Below are positions 9,311 through 20,023 of a stretch of 64,000 nucleotides of DNA, piece by piece. The stretch comes from Aureobasidium sp. EXF-3400 (lineage: Eukaryota; Ascomycota; Dothideomycetes; Dothideales; Saccotheciaceae): assembly GCA_024195585.1 (NCBI GenBank), contig SWBL01000254.1, positions 1-64,000 on the forward strand. Direction: 5' to 3'. A program made the translations under genes and the position numbers. Below the pieces are notes generated by a model. It did no database searches. It was not told the origin of the DNA and saw only the letters and a program-made list of their open reading frames with translations. Positions within the stretch are counted from its first letter, which is position 1, and each line of letters begins with the position of its first letter.

Positions 9311-12241
9311 TTAGCTTGGACAGACGGATTCCCACCAGATTGTATCCATTCGAATCTCCCTGATCAAGTTGACCGAACTGAGACTTTTTGTTTGCAGGTT
9401 GCTTGTCGCGAGAGTGGATGATGGTGGATAACTATGTGACGTGGCCTTGTTCCGGTCGTGTATTACACTGAGGAGGACCTTCCAGGCGGCAACTCCTGCG
9501 TTATACTTCACGCCCCTCTCGTGTGCTGTAATATCTGTCGATGTGTACCTTCCAAGAATGCCTCTAGCAATCGGTGATGGACACATAAGTCTGCTTACCT
9601 CACTCCTCTGGCCCCTTGCCTCCTCCGGTGAGAGACGGAGCCACATATCGAGTGATCCATATCCATCTTCGAAGAGGCCGTTAAAGAGAGAGAACCTCTC
9701 CCAATTGTGTGATAACGCGTTTGCACCCATTGAGATGAGAACAGGACGTCGACCCTTCATAATGGCATCTACTATCTGGGTCTTGATGCGTATTGTGAAC
9801 TCTGCAGCTCTAGAGGCTTGTTGCATTAGGCCTGCGAGCGAACTGGCAGAGCGACTGCCGGGCACGAGGGAGTTCTCGACGAGTTCCATCTCCGTCTCGA
9901 CCTCGTGAGCGAATGAAGGTAGAAAGCAACCCTTCATTTGGCGTGCACAGATCATCGACATTGATGCGACTTTGGCAATCCCGGAAGTGTGGATGTGCGA
10001 TGCTGTCTGTAGAGCATCTGAAACGTGCTCGCGATCGTAATGATTGGCAGCCTCTGAGCTGTGACGGAAGACGAAGACCAAGTGAGCATAGGTGGTGGTT
10101 TCAATGTAGAGGCGTTTTAGCACACTTGGAAGAGGGGGCTCTTGGCCTAGTGTAGAGACACTGGAGGACGTCCCGGACGCAGAAGGAGATAGTAAAGCAG
10201 CAATGTCTGTGACGTTCATTCCTGGCGTAAAGTCCGTTTTCCATAACTGTATGAACGAGCTATGCACGCACCCAGGAACAGAGCCCTCGGTCGCCTCGGT
10301 GAGCTGGACAGCGCAATCTTCGGAGAGGACCTTCTGCCGCCAGGGAAATAAGAGCTGGTTCAAGTTCAGGTCCTGGTTATCGTAAGAGGAGAGCCAACCG
10401 TATCGACGAGACTCAGGTCGACAGATCGACCGCAGGATGTCGTTTGTGAAGGTTTTGTAGACGACAAAGGGTGACGGATCGAAATTTGCGAACAGGACGG
10501 GAAGATGCGAATTGCTTGTAGGGTGTACCATGATGTGTTCGTACAATGAACGTGCATCCATAAAACCCTTCTCACAGGGTTTGTCCTTCTAGGCAATGCT
10601 GGGATCGGTATGAACGAGGGCTCCATGCTCATCGAAGAAGTGCTGACGCATTACGGAGGCGGAGGCATACGTGTTGTTGCACATCTGGTAACCACATAGC
10701 TGTCCGCTGACCTTATAGGGGTCAGGGGAAACAACCGGCGGGATGGAAGGACATCCAGATGTAACATGGTGACGTTGTTGGAAAGGGTCGAGGAAACCGC
10801 ATGAACATCCGAAAGGGCAGACATGACGACCCATCGAATAGAACTCTGCCTCGTGGGACGATGCAAGCTTCGCGAATTGTTCGTACGAGCAATTTGCGTT
10901 GAATTGTGCCGTACACGTCAAGACTGGGCATTTGAAGCAGAAGGCACCCGGGCGAACGTCGACATCGTCGGAGGTCGTGGCTAACTTGCCCGCAGGCTTT
11001 CTTGCTACGGTCGATAGCGTAAGTTCAATGCCCGTAGACTGAATCGCAACATGGTGGCCTTGATGCATTGTTTCGTCGAAGTTGCTTCGATCATCCGACT
11101 CTTCCGGGTCTTCTTCTTCTTCTTCGCTGGTATGGCCTCGAAGAGCATGGGCGGTCGTCGACCTGGTCTGGCGACGCTTGGATGGTGGATCCAGATCAAC
11201 CAACTCTTCCGGATCTTCTTCTTCATCGGCAAGGGCATGACTGACAGCGGAGGAGTCTGTGGTTGTCTGAGGGCGGACAAAACGCTGGACGTCTTCTTCC
11301 TCAGCGGCGAGAAGGGTGTCGGTGGCGTCAAAGTTTGACTGAGGGCGGACAGAGCGCTGGCAGTCTTGGACTGAAAGGCCGTGAGGAGCCTCAGTGACGC
11401 GGTGACGTTTGGATGTGACTTCATCTTCTGGCTCATCAAAGGAGTCGTAGACAATGTCAGGATGGTACGGTCTAGGGAAGGGGCGCTTCAGTGAACGATC
11501 GATATCATCTGGCCTTCTTGTGACTTGCTCATCGTGGAAGTAGTCGAAGGCAGGAGCAGTGTGGCTGTCTTCGTGTGACTCTTCATGACGAGGTGCGGCC
11601 AAGTGAAATTTCCTCTTTGCAGGGTGCTTGCCGCGAGGGTTGGTGATGTTGGAAGCAGACCGACGCTTCTCCACAGGTTGCTCATCGTGAAGATGGTGAT
11701 GAGATTGGACCATCTCACCATCATCATCCTCTTCTTCTCCCTCATACCCGCTCGACCCTTCTTGATCCAGTGATGAACGAACCCTCGCGAAAGACCCTGT
11801 CTGGCCACGGCTCGAGTTACCAATCCTCAGACTCTCAGCGATACGCCACCTCTCCGACTGTTGAGGGCCGCGGCTGGTGGACGATGGACGCATGCTCGGG
11901 CGCGACGAATGCGAAGAGGAGTTGGCAGGGACGTGACTGCGGCCGTTGGAAGGTGAGCGCATGCTCGGATGCGAGGAATGCGAGGAGTGCGAGGAGTGCG
12001 AGGAGGAGTTTGCAGAGACGTGGCCGCGGCTGTTGGATGGACGCAGGCTCGGATGCGAGGAGTGCGAGGAGTTTGTAGGAAGGTAGACAGGCGCTGGCGC
12101 CGCCACTGCAAGACCACTTGCAACCGCCTGTCGATACTCTTGTCCTGCTTGCTTGCTGATTTGATCCACCTTGCGGTTTATCCGATTTTCAAAGTGCTCA
12201 TCCATGCGAGGAAGTGAGCGAACTAGGGTCTCTAGTTCCAT
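9311..12241 (-). pseudogene. C2H2 zinc-finger gene interrupted by one in-frame TAG
   Basis: An intact frame of 550 codons from ATG 12241 ends at TAG (10589-10591), and the same frame continues open for 426 more codons to 9311. The N-terminal part is disordered with Ser/His repeats (HSSHSSHSSHPSMR) and acidic blocks. Cysteine/histidine-rich segments follow: CPVLTC, CPFGCSCGF, then a C2H2 finger CGYQMC..(12)..HFFDEH. After the stop the frame reads KDKPCEKGFMDARSLYEH and IMVH, the second half of another C2H2 finger; the stop sits exactly where the first Cys ligand should be. The 416-residue C-terminal region resembles nothing I know. It may be a decaying gene, a two-gene split, or be rescued by a 66-nt in-phase intron (gtaatg to cctag) that ends at the TAG but would remove the first finger's histidines. 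The whole unit lies between direct repeats. Confidence 0.6.
11885..12100 (-). repeat. Short tandem coding repeats (Ser/His-rich) in the zinc-finger gene
   Basis: Reiterated units such as gcgaggagtgcgaggagt on the plus strand encode HSSHSSHPS-type peptides on the minus strand. Longer repeats, of the form PSMR..S..GR.HVPANSSSHSS, recur about three times. Such tracts usually vary in copy number between strains. Confidence 0.7.
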
Positions 12242-12271
12242 GCGAGTAAAGCTGGTAGAAAGGCGCGGCAA

Positions 12272-13583
12272 GACATACTGTACTAAAGTGGACAGCGGCT
12301 AGATGTCCGATGGCTATGGTGTGGATTGCATGCTGCGATAAAAGGCGAGTGAAGAGGGTGTTACCAGGTAGTGGACGAGCAATCTGACAAAGAGTGGGAT
12401 ACCTGGGTTGCCGTGTGCAGAGGAAAGAGCGAACATGCGAACGAGGGTCATCCCTCCCCGTGAGCTAAATCTCGTAACTCCTACTCTATTCCTACGAAAT
12501 CATGTAGCGATGTCATCGCTATCAAAAGGCACAATAATCTCTAGATCCGAGATGTATCCAAAGAGAGCCCAGGATATGTGGTATCTCATTGGGTGCTATC
12601 CTGTTTCTCGAGAGTATTGTGCATTTTTATAATCCTACGCGTTACAGAATTTTGCACACGGGGATGTCGCAGACGAGTAGGGATCTATTGGCGAGAGGGA
12701 GGTCACGTTAAGGTAGGTATGGGAAATGTAATGCCGGAGCTAGCGCCGAGATCGGGGCCGAGGCCGCACACAGTTTACACGCGCCTCGAACCTCGCGCTC
12801 CTCCTTCCTTGATAGTCTATTGAATTGAATCGCCATATCGAATGTTCTCACTCCAAGATACAGCAACAGCAAGGTGGCTACGGAGCTCTCTAGCTCAATG
12901 CCGCGAATTCAAAATTACGATTAGGTCATCGAGGTCAATACCGATTTTAGTCCAGAAAGAGAACAATCAAGCAAGTATACCTACAACTCCTTTGATGTGA
13001 AACCCCTCAATACTTGATTGCTGTTCGATGTCATCAAACGTCAGATGCGAAATAGACAAACTCATCGGTGGGCTTGGAGTGAACTAAATAGGGTACGTAC
13101 AAACATATTCAAGAAGCAAGAGCAACGATTTTATGAACAAGCACCCGAGATCCTGCAAACACAGCAATAGCAATCAGACAGTGATAAAAGATGTCGGTCG
13201 AACAGAGAAGGGAAATATGATCAACACACTTAGCACGGCAGGTACTATGAGGCACACCATGATGCCCCTCAGGTAGAACCAGAACGAAGTAGATTTCTAT
13301 GCGTCTTGTCTCGACTTCTTCTTTCTGTTTGACACTGACCTTCTGGACAAAAACCGTGGCGACGACGCAGTTTGTGCCGTCATACCGACTCTGCACTGTT
13401 TGTCGCCGTGACGATCAACCCTAACAAACGCAACGCAAACACCATACATCCGGCTTTGTAAATTGCTGGTCGTCGAGTGGCATTGATTCCCACAGCTCTC
13501 CTTTTCTCAGACCAACCTACTTCTCAATCCATCACCCCGCTGTGCAACTCAATCTTCCTTCTCAACACTCAATTCTAGTATCC
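12272..13583. other. Intergenic region holding repeat copy B
   Basis: Upstream part (12242 to about 12850) should be the promoter of the zinc-finger gene. The middle carries the second copy of the VWA 3' end. The last 200 bp is a CT-rich leader before the SRR1-like gene. No credible protein gene is seen. Confidence 0.55.
12860..13257. repeat. Direct repeat copy B (decayed copy of VWA gene 3' end)
   Basis: Starts with acagcaacagcaaggtggct, a relic of the QQQGGYG coding repeat, followed by a quick stop, then tracks the 3' flank of the VWA gene (8879-9271) through several conserved islands including gaacagagaag and ggcacac. Same orientation as copy A. It carries no long open frame. Confidence 0.7.
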
Positions 13584-14791
13584 ATGGTTATCTCGATTGA
13601 CCTCGAGGAAGATGATCCTCGCGAGGACCATTACGCTCAAACCATTGCTGAGAGAGAAACATGGCTCCGCTCGTTTGGCATGATGCCTTACACCACTCCA
13701 GACGAATTCATGTCCAAGATGAACAAGGAGAACATCGAGTCTCGCAAGATTCATGGTATGCTTTTTCTCTTCGATCAACCACCAATGACCGAGAATTAAG
13801 TTGCTGATGGAATTGTAGCTGATGATCTTCCTGCTTGTGAGAAGGTTCCTGGTGTGGTCACTGAAGGGTTCAAGGAACACATGGATGCTCTCAAGGAGTA
13901 AGTTGTGCTTCTCTTGCTACAACTGATCTGGTATACTGACATATCTACTCTTTTGTAGAGACTGTTTGACTTCAACCACCTGGAGCGGTGCTATCAGCCA
14001 GGTCCGCCATGCCATCCAGCACCACAGCATCAACAAGATGATCGTCCTCGGTTCCGCCAGCATCTTCGACCACACCAGCGAGTATCTCTTTTGGCAACAT
14101 GAGATGGCCTTCATCCTAGCAATCTTCGAACTCGGTAAGATGGCCTTGGATACGAACCACTATCACAAAGAAACCAGTGCTGACGATACATGACAACAGC
14201 AAAACAACAGGCTCAGAAGTGCGACACTAGTGTTCCAGAACTCATCTTCCAGGATCCTGCCTTTTGTACCGCTGATCATCGTCTGCTGAACGGACTTGGT
14301 GCTCGGGTCGTCAAAGATCCAATGGCTTTCTTGTACATTGATGAACATACTCTTGTGTTTGCAAAGCACATACCTTTGGTCGTGTACTTCAGTGGCCTCT
14401 TAATGACATCCCCTGCAGTCTGTGTCTCCACGGTAAGCTTAGCCTTCACGAGTCAGATGCTGAAGGAAACTAACAGCATCACTTCTTACAGAACCTCAAG
14501 CAGGCTACAGAAGGAGCATTGCATCTCCAAAGCAAGCACAGCGACTTTGGACCTGGTTTCAACATCCGCAGAGTTGCTGACAGATTCATGGCTAAAAGAA
14601 AAACTGTTGATCTGCCTAAGGCCATGCTTCGTCTCTACAATGATATCCCTGGTCATGAGTTGGACAATCTTCTTGCCGGCATGGCTGTCTTCTGGGTGGT
14701 GTCAGCGAAAGAAAAAAAGGAGAGTGTGCGTGAGGCAAAGCAGATGGGATCACTGGGTAAGAAGGCGAAGAAATGGTTGGACTCATTGTGA
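13584..14791 (+). CDS. SRR1-like domain protein
   Basis: Five exons, join(13584..13755,13819..13897,13959..14134,14200..14432,14492..14791), 319 aa; all four introns have GT and AG ends and keep the frame. The SRR1-like domain is recognised from IVLGSASIF, FWQHEMAFILAIFELAKQQ, FQDPAFCTADHRLLNGLGAR and the VKDPMAFLYIDEHTLVFAKH stretch. The family is named for Arabidopsis SRR1 (light signalling and clock) and yeast Ber1 (microtubule-related phenotype); its biochemical role is not settled. The C-terminus is basic (GSLGKKAKKWLDSL). The start ATG is in good context and the first in the frame. The gene lies just past repeat copy B and is on the same strand as the VWA gene. Confidence 0.85.
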
Positions 14792-14968
14792 CGAGCTTAT
14801 CATGATGTCAAGCTATGTACGATACATGAGCTATGATACAAGCGAGAAGGAATGCTCGTACGGCAAAACAGGCAAGTCGATTGGACTTGTCGAAGGACAA
14901 CACTTTGAAAATCTGCCAAAAGTGATTCGTGACATTCGTTAGCTGGAAAACCAAACACGGGCTACGCT

Positions 14969-15805
14969 CTAAGCAGCACTGTGACTGTCCTGCATGACAG
15001 AGGGGTGGTTCAAGGTGCCACTCTCCTTGAGCTGCTTGTTGTTTCCGTCCTTCCAAGCGGCGTCCGCGTCTATACTGTGTCAGCGATATTCGTGTAGTAG
15101 TCGCACGAGTGGACTAACCCTGGTGAATGGTAGGCTCCTTGATGTACTCTCTGACCTCTCGCTTATGACGATGATCTTCACCGAATCTTCTGTCTCTGTC
15201 TCCGACCTTCTGATCGAAGTCGAATTGGTTGTAGTCGGTGTAGCTGGTCATGAGCTGAGGCTCTCCCAAAGGAAGCTTGTGGCCCTTATCCGTCTGCCAC
15301 AAGTGGAAGATTTTGCCGTAGAGAGTGACGACCTCTTCCATCTCTTTATTTTCCGCGACTTCCCAGACGGCCTCGGGGACACCGGTAGGGCGGGGCATGA
15401 GCAGCATGCCGGACTTGACTTCGAAGACGTGCGAGTGCCAGTACTTGCGCTCGTCAGGTTCCAAGGTTTCGTAAAGGCGAGCACTGATCATGTATTCGAT
15501 GCCAATCAGACGAGCATTCGATTCGGGTGAGTCGTAGAGAAGGCATTGTCGCACCTCTGGTTGGGTTAGTGGGGTGTCGAGATGGCGAGGAGAGCAGGCA
15601 TACCATCGTTCAGGTGAGCACAGTAGTGGTTGGTCTCGACACAACGGGTAGGGTCGTTGGCATATGCATGGAAGGCATTGAGATGGGCGCAGACACGTTT
15701 GGGCGGGGCGAAGTTCTGTGTAGCGGCAGCTCCGGTTTCGAGGATCTTGTTTTTGATAGACTCGGGCTGACCCTTGGTCTCGTTGGTGGTTGGGATGTGC
15801 TCCAT
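14969..15805 (-). CDS. DUF1264 (oil-body-associated-protein-like) protein
   Basis: Three exons, complement(join(14969..15069,15119..15556,15604..15805)), 246 aa; introns of 49 and 47 nt. Family hallmarks are the run [20 protein letters not shown] followed by [28 protein letters not shown] and [14 protein letters not shown]. In plants this family includes the oil-body-associated proteins; in fungi the role is unknown, though binding to lipid droplets is a fair guess. There is no signal peptide or membrane segment. The C-terminus ([20 protein letters not shown]) is in the last short exon, which I recovered by using the acceptor tatag. It converges with the SRR1-like gene, ends 178 bp away, and is divergent from DOT1. 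Confidence 0.88.
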
Positions 15806-16366
15806 GATGGAGAGTTGATTATGGATCGTTTCTTTGTGATGTACTCACTCGAGATGGACTAGGAGAGGGAGAAGAGAAGTGGCAGACAAGAATACTTATA
15901 TCGAGGAAAGAGCTATCCAAAACACAGCGCATTATGACGTGGGTCAGATCTTACGAATCGACGACACTCTCCGGTCAGCACCCAAGTCGCCAACATGTCG
16001 AGGGCGAGATGTCGAGGTCTATCAGAGTATGGCCATAGTCAGCAGTCGAGGTCGAGCCATGCAGCAACAGCTTCCTGTTGAAGTGCAGGACAGAGGAAAC
16101 AATGTTGGTAGAAGGAGAAAGAAGCATGGTGCACAGACGCCAAAGCACTTTATCCGATTGTGGCAGGCACGCGACAGGCGACGGGAGTCTGGGAAGTGGA
16201 AGCCGCGTCTGCACCTGCATCTGGGGCAAAGCTTTCTTTGTTTGTCCGCTCACTTTCTCTACCACTGACGAACGCCCCCTCACCCCCCTCTCTGCTGTCG
16301 ACAACCACATTCTTCCCACCCTCGCGCTCGCTGCATACTTCCCCGACTTTCTTTAAACCGGCCAGC
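15806..16366. promoter_or_regulatory. Divergent promoter region (DUF1264 and DOT1 genes)
   Basis: 561 bp between two divergent start codons. The open frame of DOT1 extends upstream to 16160, but the residues there (low complexity, Ser/Pro) and the good DOT1-type N-terminus at 16367 suggest that part is leader. No other gene seen. Confidence 0.5.
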
Positions 16367-17857
16367 ATGAACTTCTTCGGTAGCGCCGTTCCCAAAAACA
16401 AGCCAGTCATCAAAACGAAAACCGTTTCCGTCTCAGTACCCATCAAGAGGATCGCAAAACCCGCTGCTGCTCCGACAAGACCCTCACCTCTTCCGAAACG
16501 TCCCTCACAACAATCCACCGCACGAGACCGCACGATAGTATCGAAAGAACCGAAAGAGAGGGTCAGGAGGGTTGTCAAGCGCAAAGCCTCGACGCCGACA
16601 CAACTCTTCAGCGACGATGAGAATGACAGCGGCGTAGAGAGTAGCACCTCTTCGCTAGACACAAGGAAGCGCATCAAGTCTCGTGCCACCTCCGAGGACC
16701 TCAATCGCAAGCTCGAGGATGACAGGGTGCGCAAAGATGAAGGCCGCTTCAATTACATTTCTGGCGCCTCTCTGGTCACCGGTGATGTCGCAAAATCGTA
16801 CAGGTCCGTCTTTCCCGGAGACTCGCCCACTGTAGTCAAGCTGCAATACCCTGGACTGTCAATACCTGAGAAGTTCACCCTGGTCAAGAATGGTGTGCAA
16901 CAGGACTACCAACCTCTGGACGATATCCGGGAAACTGTCAAGTTCATCTGCCAGAACTACTTCCCCGATAACTTGGCTCAGAAGTATCTCGATGACGAGA
17001 ATGGCTTCGAGCGCCGCCTACTCCGTGCAGCCAGCAAAGGCTCCAAGGAGGACTACGTGGGCACCATCCAGGATTTCAACACCATGATGCTCAAGGCGAG
17101 AAGAGACGGAACAATCAGCCAGGAACTGTCCACAAAGCATAGTTTGACTCTTGAATGGATTCAGCGCATCCTCGATCAGATCTACACCCGTACTGTCTCG
17201 CCTCAAGTCGACAGTCTCAAGGCGTATCAGAACGGCACCGACAACGTCTATGGCGAACTGCTGCCACCTCTTGTTTCTGAGATGCTGGGCGTCGCTGAAC
17301 TCAAGTCTGACCAGGTATTTGTCGACTTGGGCTCTGGCGTCGGCAACGTCTGTCTGCAGGCTGCTCTTGAGATCGGTTGTGAGAGCTGGGGATGCGAAGT
17401 CATGGACAACCCTTGTAAACTCGCCGATCTGCAAGCCAAAGAGTTTCCTGCTCGCGCACGCATGTGGGGATTGTCAGTCGGCAAGGTACATCTGCTGAAA
17501 GGCGACTTCCTGGCAAACGATAAGATTGGCCAGGCCCTCAAGCGTGCCGACGTCGTCCTTGTCAACAACCAGGCTTTCAGCCCGGACCTGAACAGCAAGA
17601 TAATGGACCGCTTTCTGGACCTCAAAGACGGATGTCGCATCATCAGTCTAAAACCATTCAAGCAGGAGGGCTACGAGATCAGCGATCGCAACCAATATGA
17701 CCCTCGTCATCTCCTGGTCGACGAGCGCAAGCTGCCCTTCTACTCCAAGTGCGTGAGCTGGACCGATGCCCCTGGTGAATACCACATCGTGCGCAAGTCG
17801 CCCGAGCGCCTCCAGCAGTACATTGACGAAAACACATCGAGACCCCGCAGGAGCTAG
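16367..17857 (+). CDS. DOT1: DOT1 histone H3 lysine-79 methyltransferase
   Basis: Single exon, 496 aa from ATG 16367 (MNFFGSAVPKNKPVIKTKTV). DOT1 enzymes methylate H3K79 in the nucleosome core using S-adenosylmethionine and act in telomeric silencing and the DNA damage response. The catalytic domain fills the C-terminal two thirds: the cofactor loop DLGSGVGN begins at residue 320, preceded by YGELLPPLVSEML, and VLVNNQAFSPDLN (NN at 400-401) is the conserved motif near the lysine channel. The N-terminal 130 residues are basic and disordered (VRRVVKRKASTP), as expected for nucleosome and DNA contact. A longer form from upstream codons is possible but unlikely. Length is typical for filamentous fungi. 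Confidence 0.95.
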   Translation: MNFFGSAVPKNKPVIKTKTVSVSVPIKRIAKPAAAPTRPSPLPKRPSQQSTARDRTIVSKEPKERVRRVVKRKASTPTQLFSDDENDSGVESSTSSLDTRKRIKSRATSEDLNRKLEDDRVRKDEGRFNYISGASLVTGDVAKSYRSVFPGDSPTVVKLQYPGLSIPEKFTLVKNGVQQDYQPLDDIRETVKFICQNYFPDNLAQKYLDDENGFERRLLRAASKGSKEDYVGTIQDFNTMMLKARRDGTISQELSTKHSLTLEWIQRILDQIYTRTVSPQVDSLKAYQNGTDNVYGELLPPLVSEMLGVAELKSDQVFVDLGSGVGNVCLQAALEIGCESWGCEVMDNPCKLADLQAKEFPARARMWGLSVGKVHLLKGDFLANDKIGQALKRADVVLVNNQAFSPDLNSKIMDRFLDLKDGCRIISLKPFKQEGYEISDRNQYDPRHLLVDERKLPFYSKCVSWTDAPGEYHIVRKSPERLQQYIDENTSRPRRS

Positions 17858-18139
17858 ACTCCCAACATGCGAGAAAGAAAGACTTGAGATTTTCCTTACA
17901 AAATCATGGCGTTTCCTAAGCAGCATAAAGATACCCCCCTCTGAATTTTTTTGATTGGTTTTTGTTTCTGTTCGTGTGGGATGGAGTGTTGAGCTGTGTC
18001 AGGAGCGAAGGAGCTTTTCTCTGTTTTGGCCTATGCATAGAGACTTTACTGCATGTAGTCTGTTTCGTCTGTCGTTACCGCATCTCCTTGCATAGCGTCT
18101 GCGATGTCTATATACACTCGTTCCCTGTCCATTCCAAAT

Positions 18140-19391
18140 CTAGAATTTTGGGCCATATGTTGCGACCAGACGCTCAAGCAAGTGATCTTTTGCCGTCAAT
18201 GTCTTTTCACCCTTCTTCATTCCATCAACACCTCCCTCGAATTGCTCCACCTTCTTACTCGGTACAGCAATCAACTCTGCATCGTTCAACGGATGGCAGA
18301 AATACGCCATCGAGTACCGATCTTCACCACCTCTCCTTGCATTTTTTGGAAAGATAACTCTGTGCACTGTACTCTTGAGCAATCCATTAGTCCAATAAGC
18401 CAATAAATCGCCAATATTCACCAGTATAGGCAACGGCTTTGGAGGGTCACTGAGAAGAGTGCCATGAGGGTCGACAGGCACACTTTCCCATTCCCCAGAA
18501 GGAGTTTTGATTTCTAGACCTGGTTGGCCCGGGAGTTGGAAGAGGAGGGTCAGAGAGCCGTAATCACTGTGAGCCTGTTTAATGCCATCTTCTATTAGCA
18601 ATGCTTCCAAAAGGGCCAGGAGGAAGAGAGGGTGGCATAACTTACACCTGCGCGTATATCATCCTCATCTGGAGATAGAGTATCTGGAATGGAGGGATAG
18701 TATAGCAAACGCATAATACTTCCTGAAGCACCCTTTGATTGATCGTGTCTTGAACTGAACCAGTCTGGAGCAATCTCCAAGGCTTCGGCGAAGAGTTGGA
18801 GCAGTTTGTTGCAGAGAGCGTGGCAGGAATGGCTGAACTCTGCTACGGTGTTCACGCGGGTGGAAAGGAGTTTGGGGAGTGGTTGGCTAGGTGTATTGCC
18901 ATTAAATTCACCGAGGTTGAAGGCTCTGGATGGGTGTTAGTGTGGTAGGGAGAAATGAGCAAGTGTTGTTGTACTCTTTGAAGTCACCTCTCTGGAAGCA
19001 AGTCAGTGTGTGTCGTAGTACAGGATATATGAGACTCCAACAGAAAAAAAAAAGCATGACTCTACCTTTTGATTACTGGGATCAAGCGTCTCTTGATGCA
19101 TAGAAACCCATCCTCGATTATTCTGCGCTGCGCATTCTTGCTTATCCTCAATCGGACCTTGAAAGAATTGTTTACTCTAACTTCGTCATCAGCATTCCGT
19201 TTTTACACTAAGATCAGACTGGTTACCAGATTGAACATGTTCTCGACCGTAACCGGGGGTATGGCTGCCGCCGTGTTGTTCTCGATAAAAACGAAGCCAT
19301 TATTAGCCGCGGCGTCGAGGAGTTGCGTCGCAGCGTGAGGGTTTGATGGCGATATGTCGATGACGGGGATTTGGGCTGAAGGTTTAGACAT
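18140..19391 (-). CDS. 2-oxoglutarate/Fe(II)-dependent dioxygenase, IPNS-like
   Basis: Five exons, complement(join(18140..18574,18646..18925,18975..18991,19066..19176,19227..19391)), 335 aa, with a 17-nt third exon. All splice sites are GT-AG and the joined frame gives the usual order: an N-terminal DIOX_N part (IPVIDISPSNPHA, NNRGWVSMH), then the jelly-roll core. Iron ligands are His193 and Asp195 (AHSDYG) and His262 (STVHRVIFP); the 2-oxoglutarate-binding Arg-Ser pair is at RYS (277-279). Members oxidise small molecules with O2 and 2-oxoglutarate; the substrate cannot be read from sequence. No biosynthetic cluster surrounds it, so a general metabolic or detoxifying role is as likely as a secondary-metabolite one. 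The start is the first ATG that precedes the conserved IPVIDIS. Confidence 0.9.
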
Positions 19392-20023
19392 GATTGTTGT
19401 CGTTGTCTTTGATGGGAAGATTCCAGGAACTTGGTTGTGGTTACTAGTTAGACACGACTCTGCTGACCGTATCTCGTGCCTTCCGGCGAACCCCGTTATC
19501 ATCGCTACCCACCACTTTTTGTGGTACGCAACATGTACTCCAAGTAGCTGTCAGATTATCTTTGATATAAATCATGTAACGCTAGAGGCTGCAAATAATT
19601 CATGCCCCGAGGAATATTTAGTTCACTTTATCATAGCGCTGTAAGTTGTCACAATGCTTTCCAAAGCTTAAGCCAGAATTAGAGATGGCAAGACACGGCC
19701 ATATGGAACATTTTTTGCTGATCTAGATCCATTGAACAATACAGCATTCTCCTCCGAATGAATGAGAAACATTCCACTCTGGGGAATACCTCCCGATTAA
19801 ACGTTACGATTAAGCACTCTGCTCTGCATTAAATGTTGATCGGTCTCCGAGAGACTTTTCGCTCTGATAACATATTTCTTTCCAAAAGAGCTGCCATCTA
19901 TAAGAGACATTGACAAGTGGCTGATGACATTGGAAGGAGTCATAACTGATTGACGTCTAAGGATTCGCCATCTGGGAGTAGCTGAATGTAGCAAGATGAG
20001 TATGGTTGACTTACTCATCTCTA
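19392..20023. other. Intergenic, promoter of the dioxygenase and 3' end of F-box gene
   Basis: AT-richer sequence between two minus-strand genes. No convincing ORF, RNA or repeat was seen. Confidence 0.5.

Noticed and set aside
10589..10654. Treating the zinc-finger TAG as a certain intron acceptor
   Set aside because: The implied 66-nt intron would delete the histidines of an otherwise complete C2H2 finger, so I list it only as an alternative.
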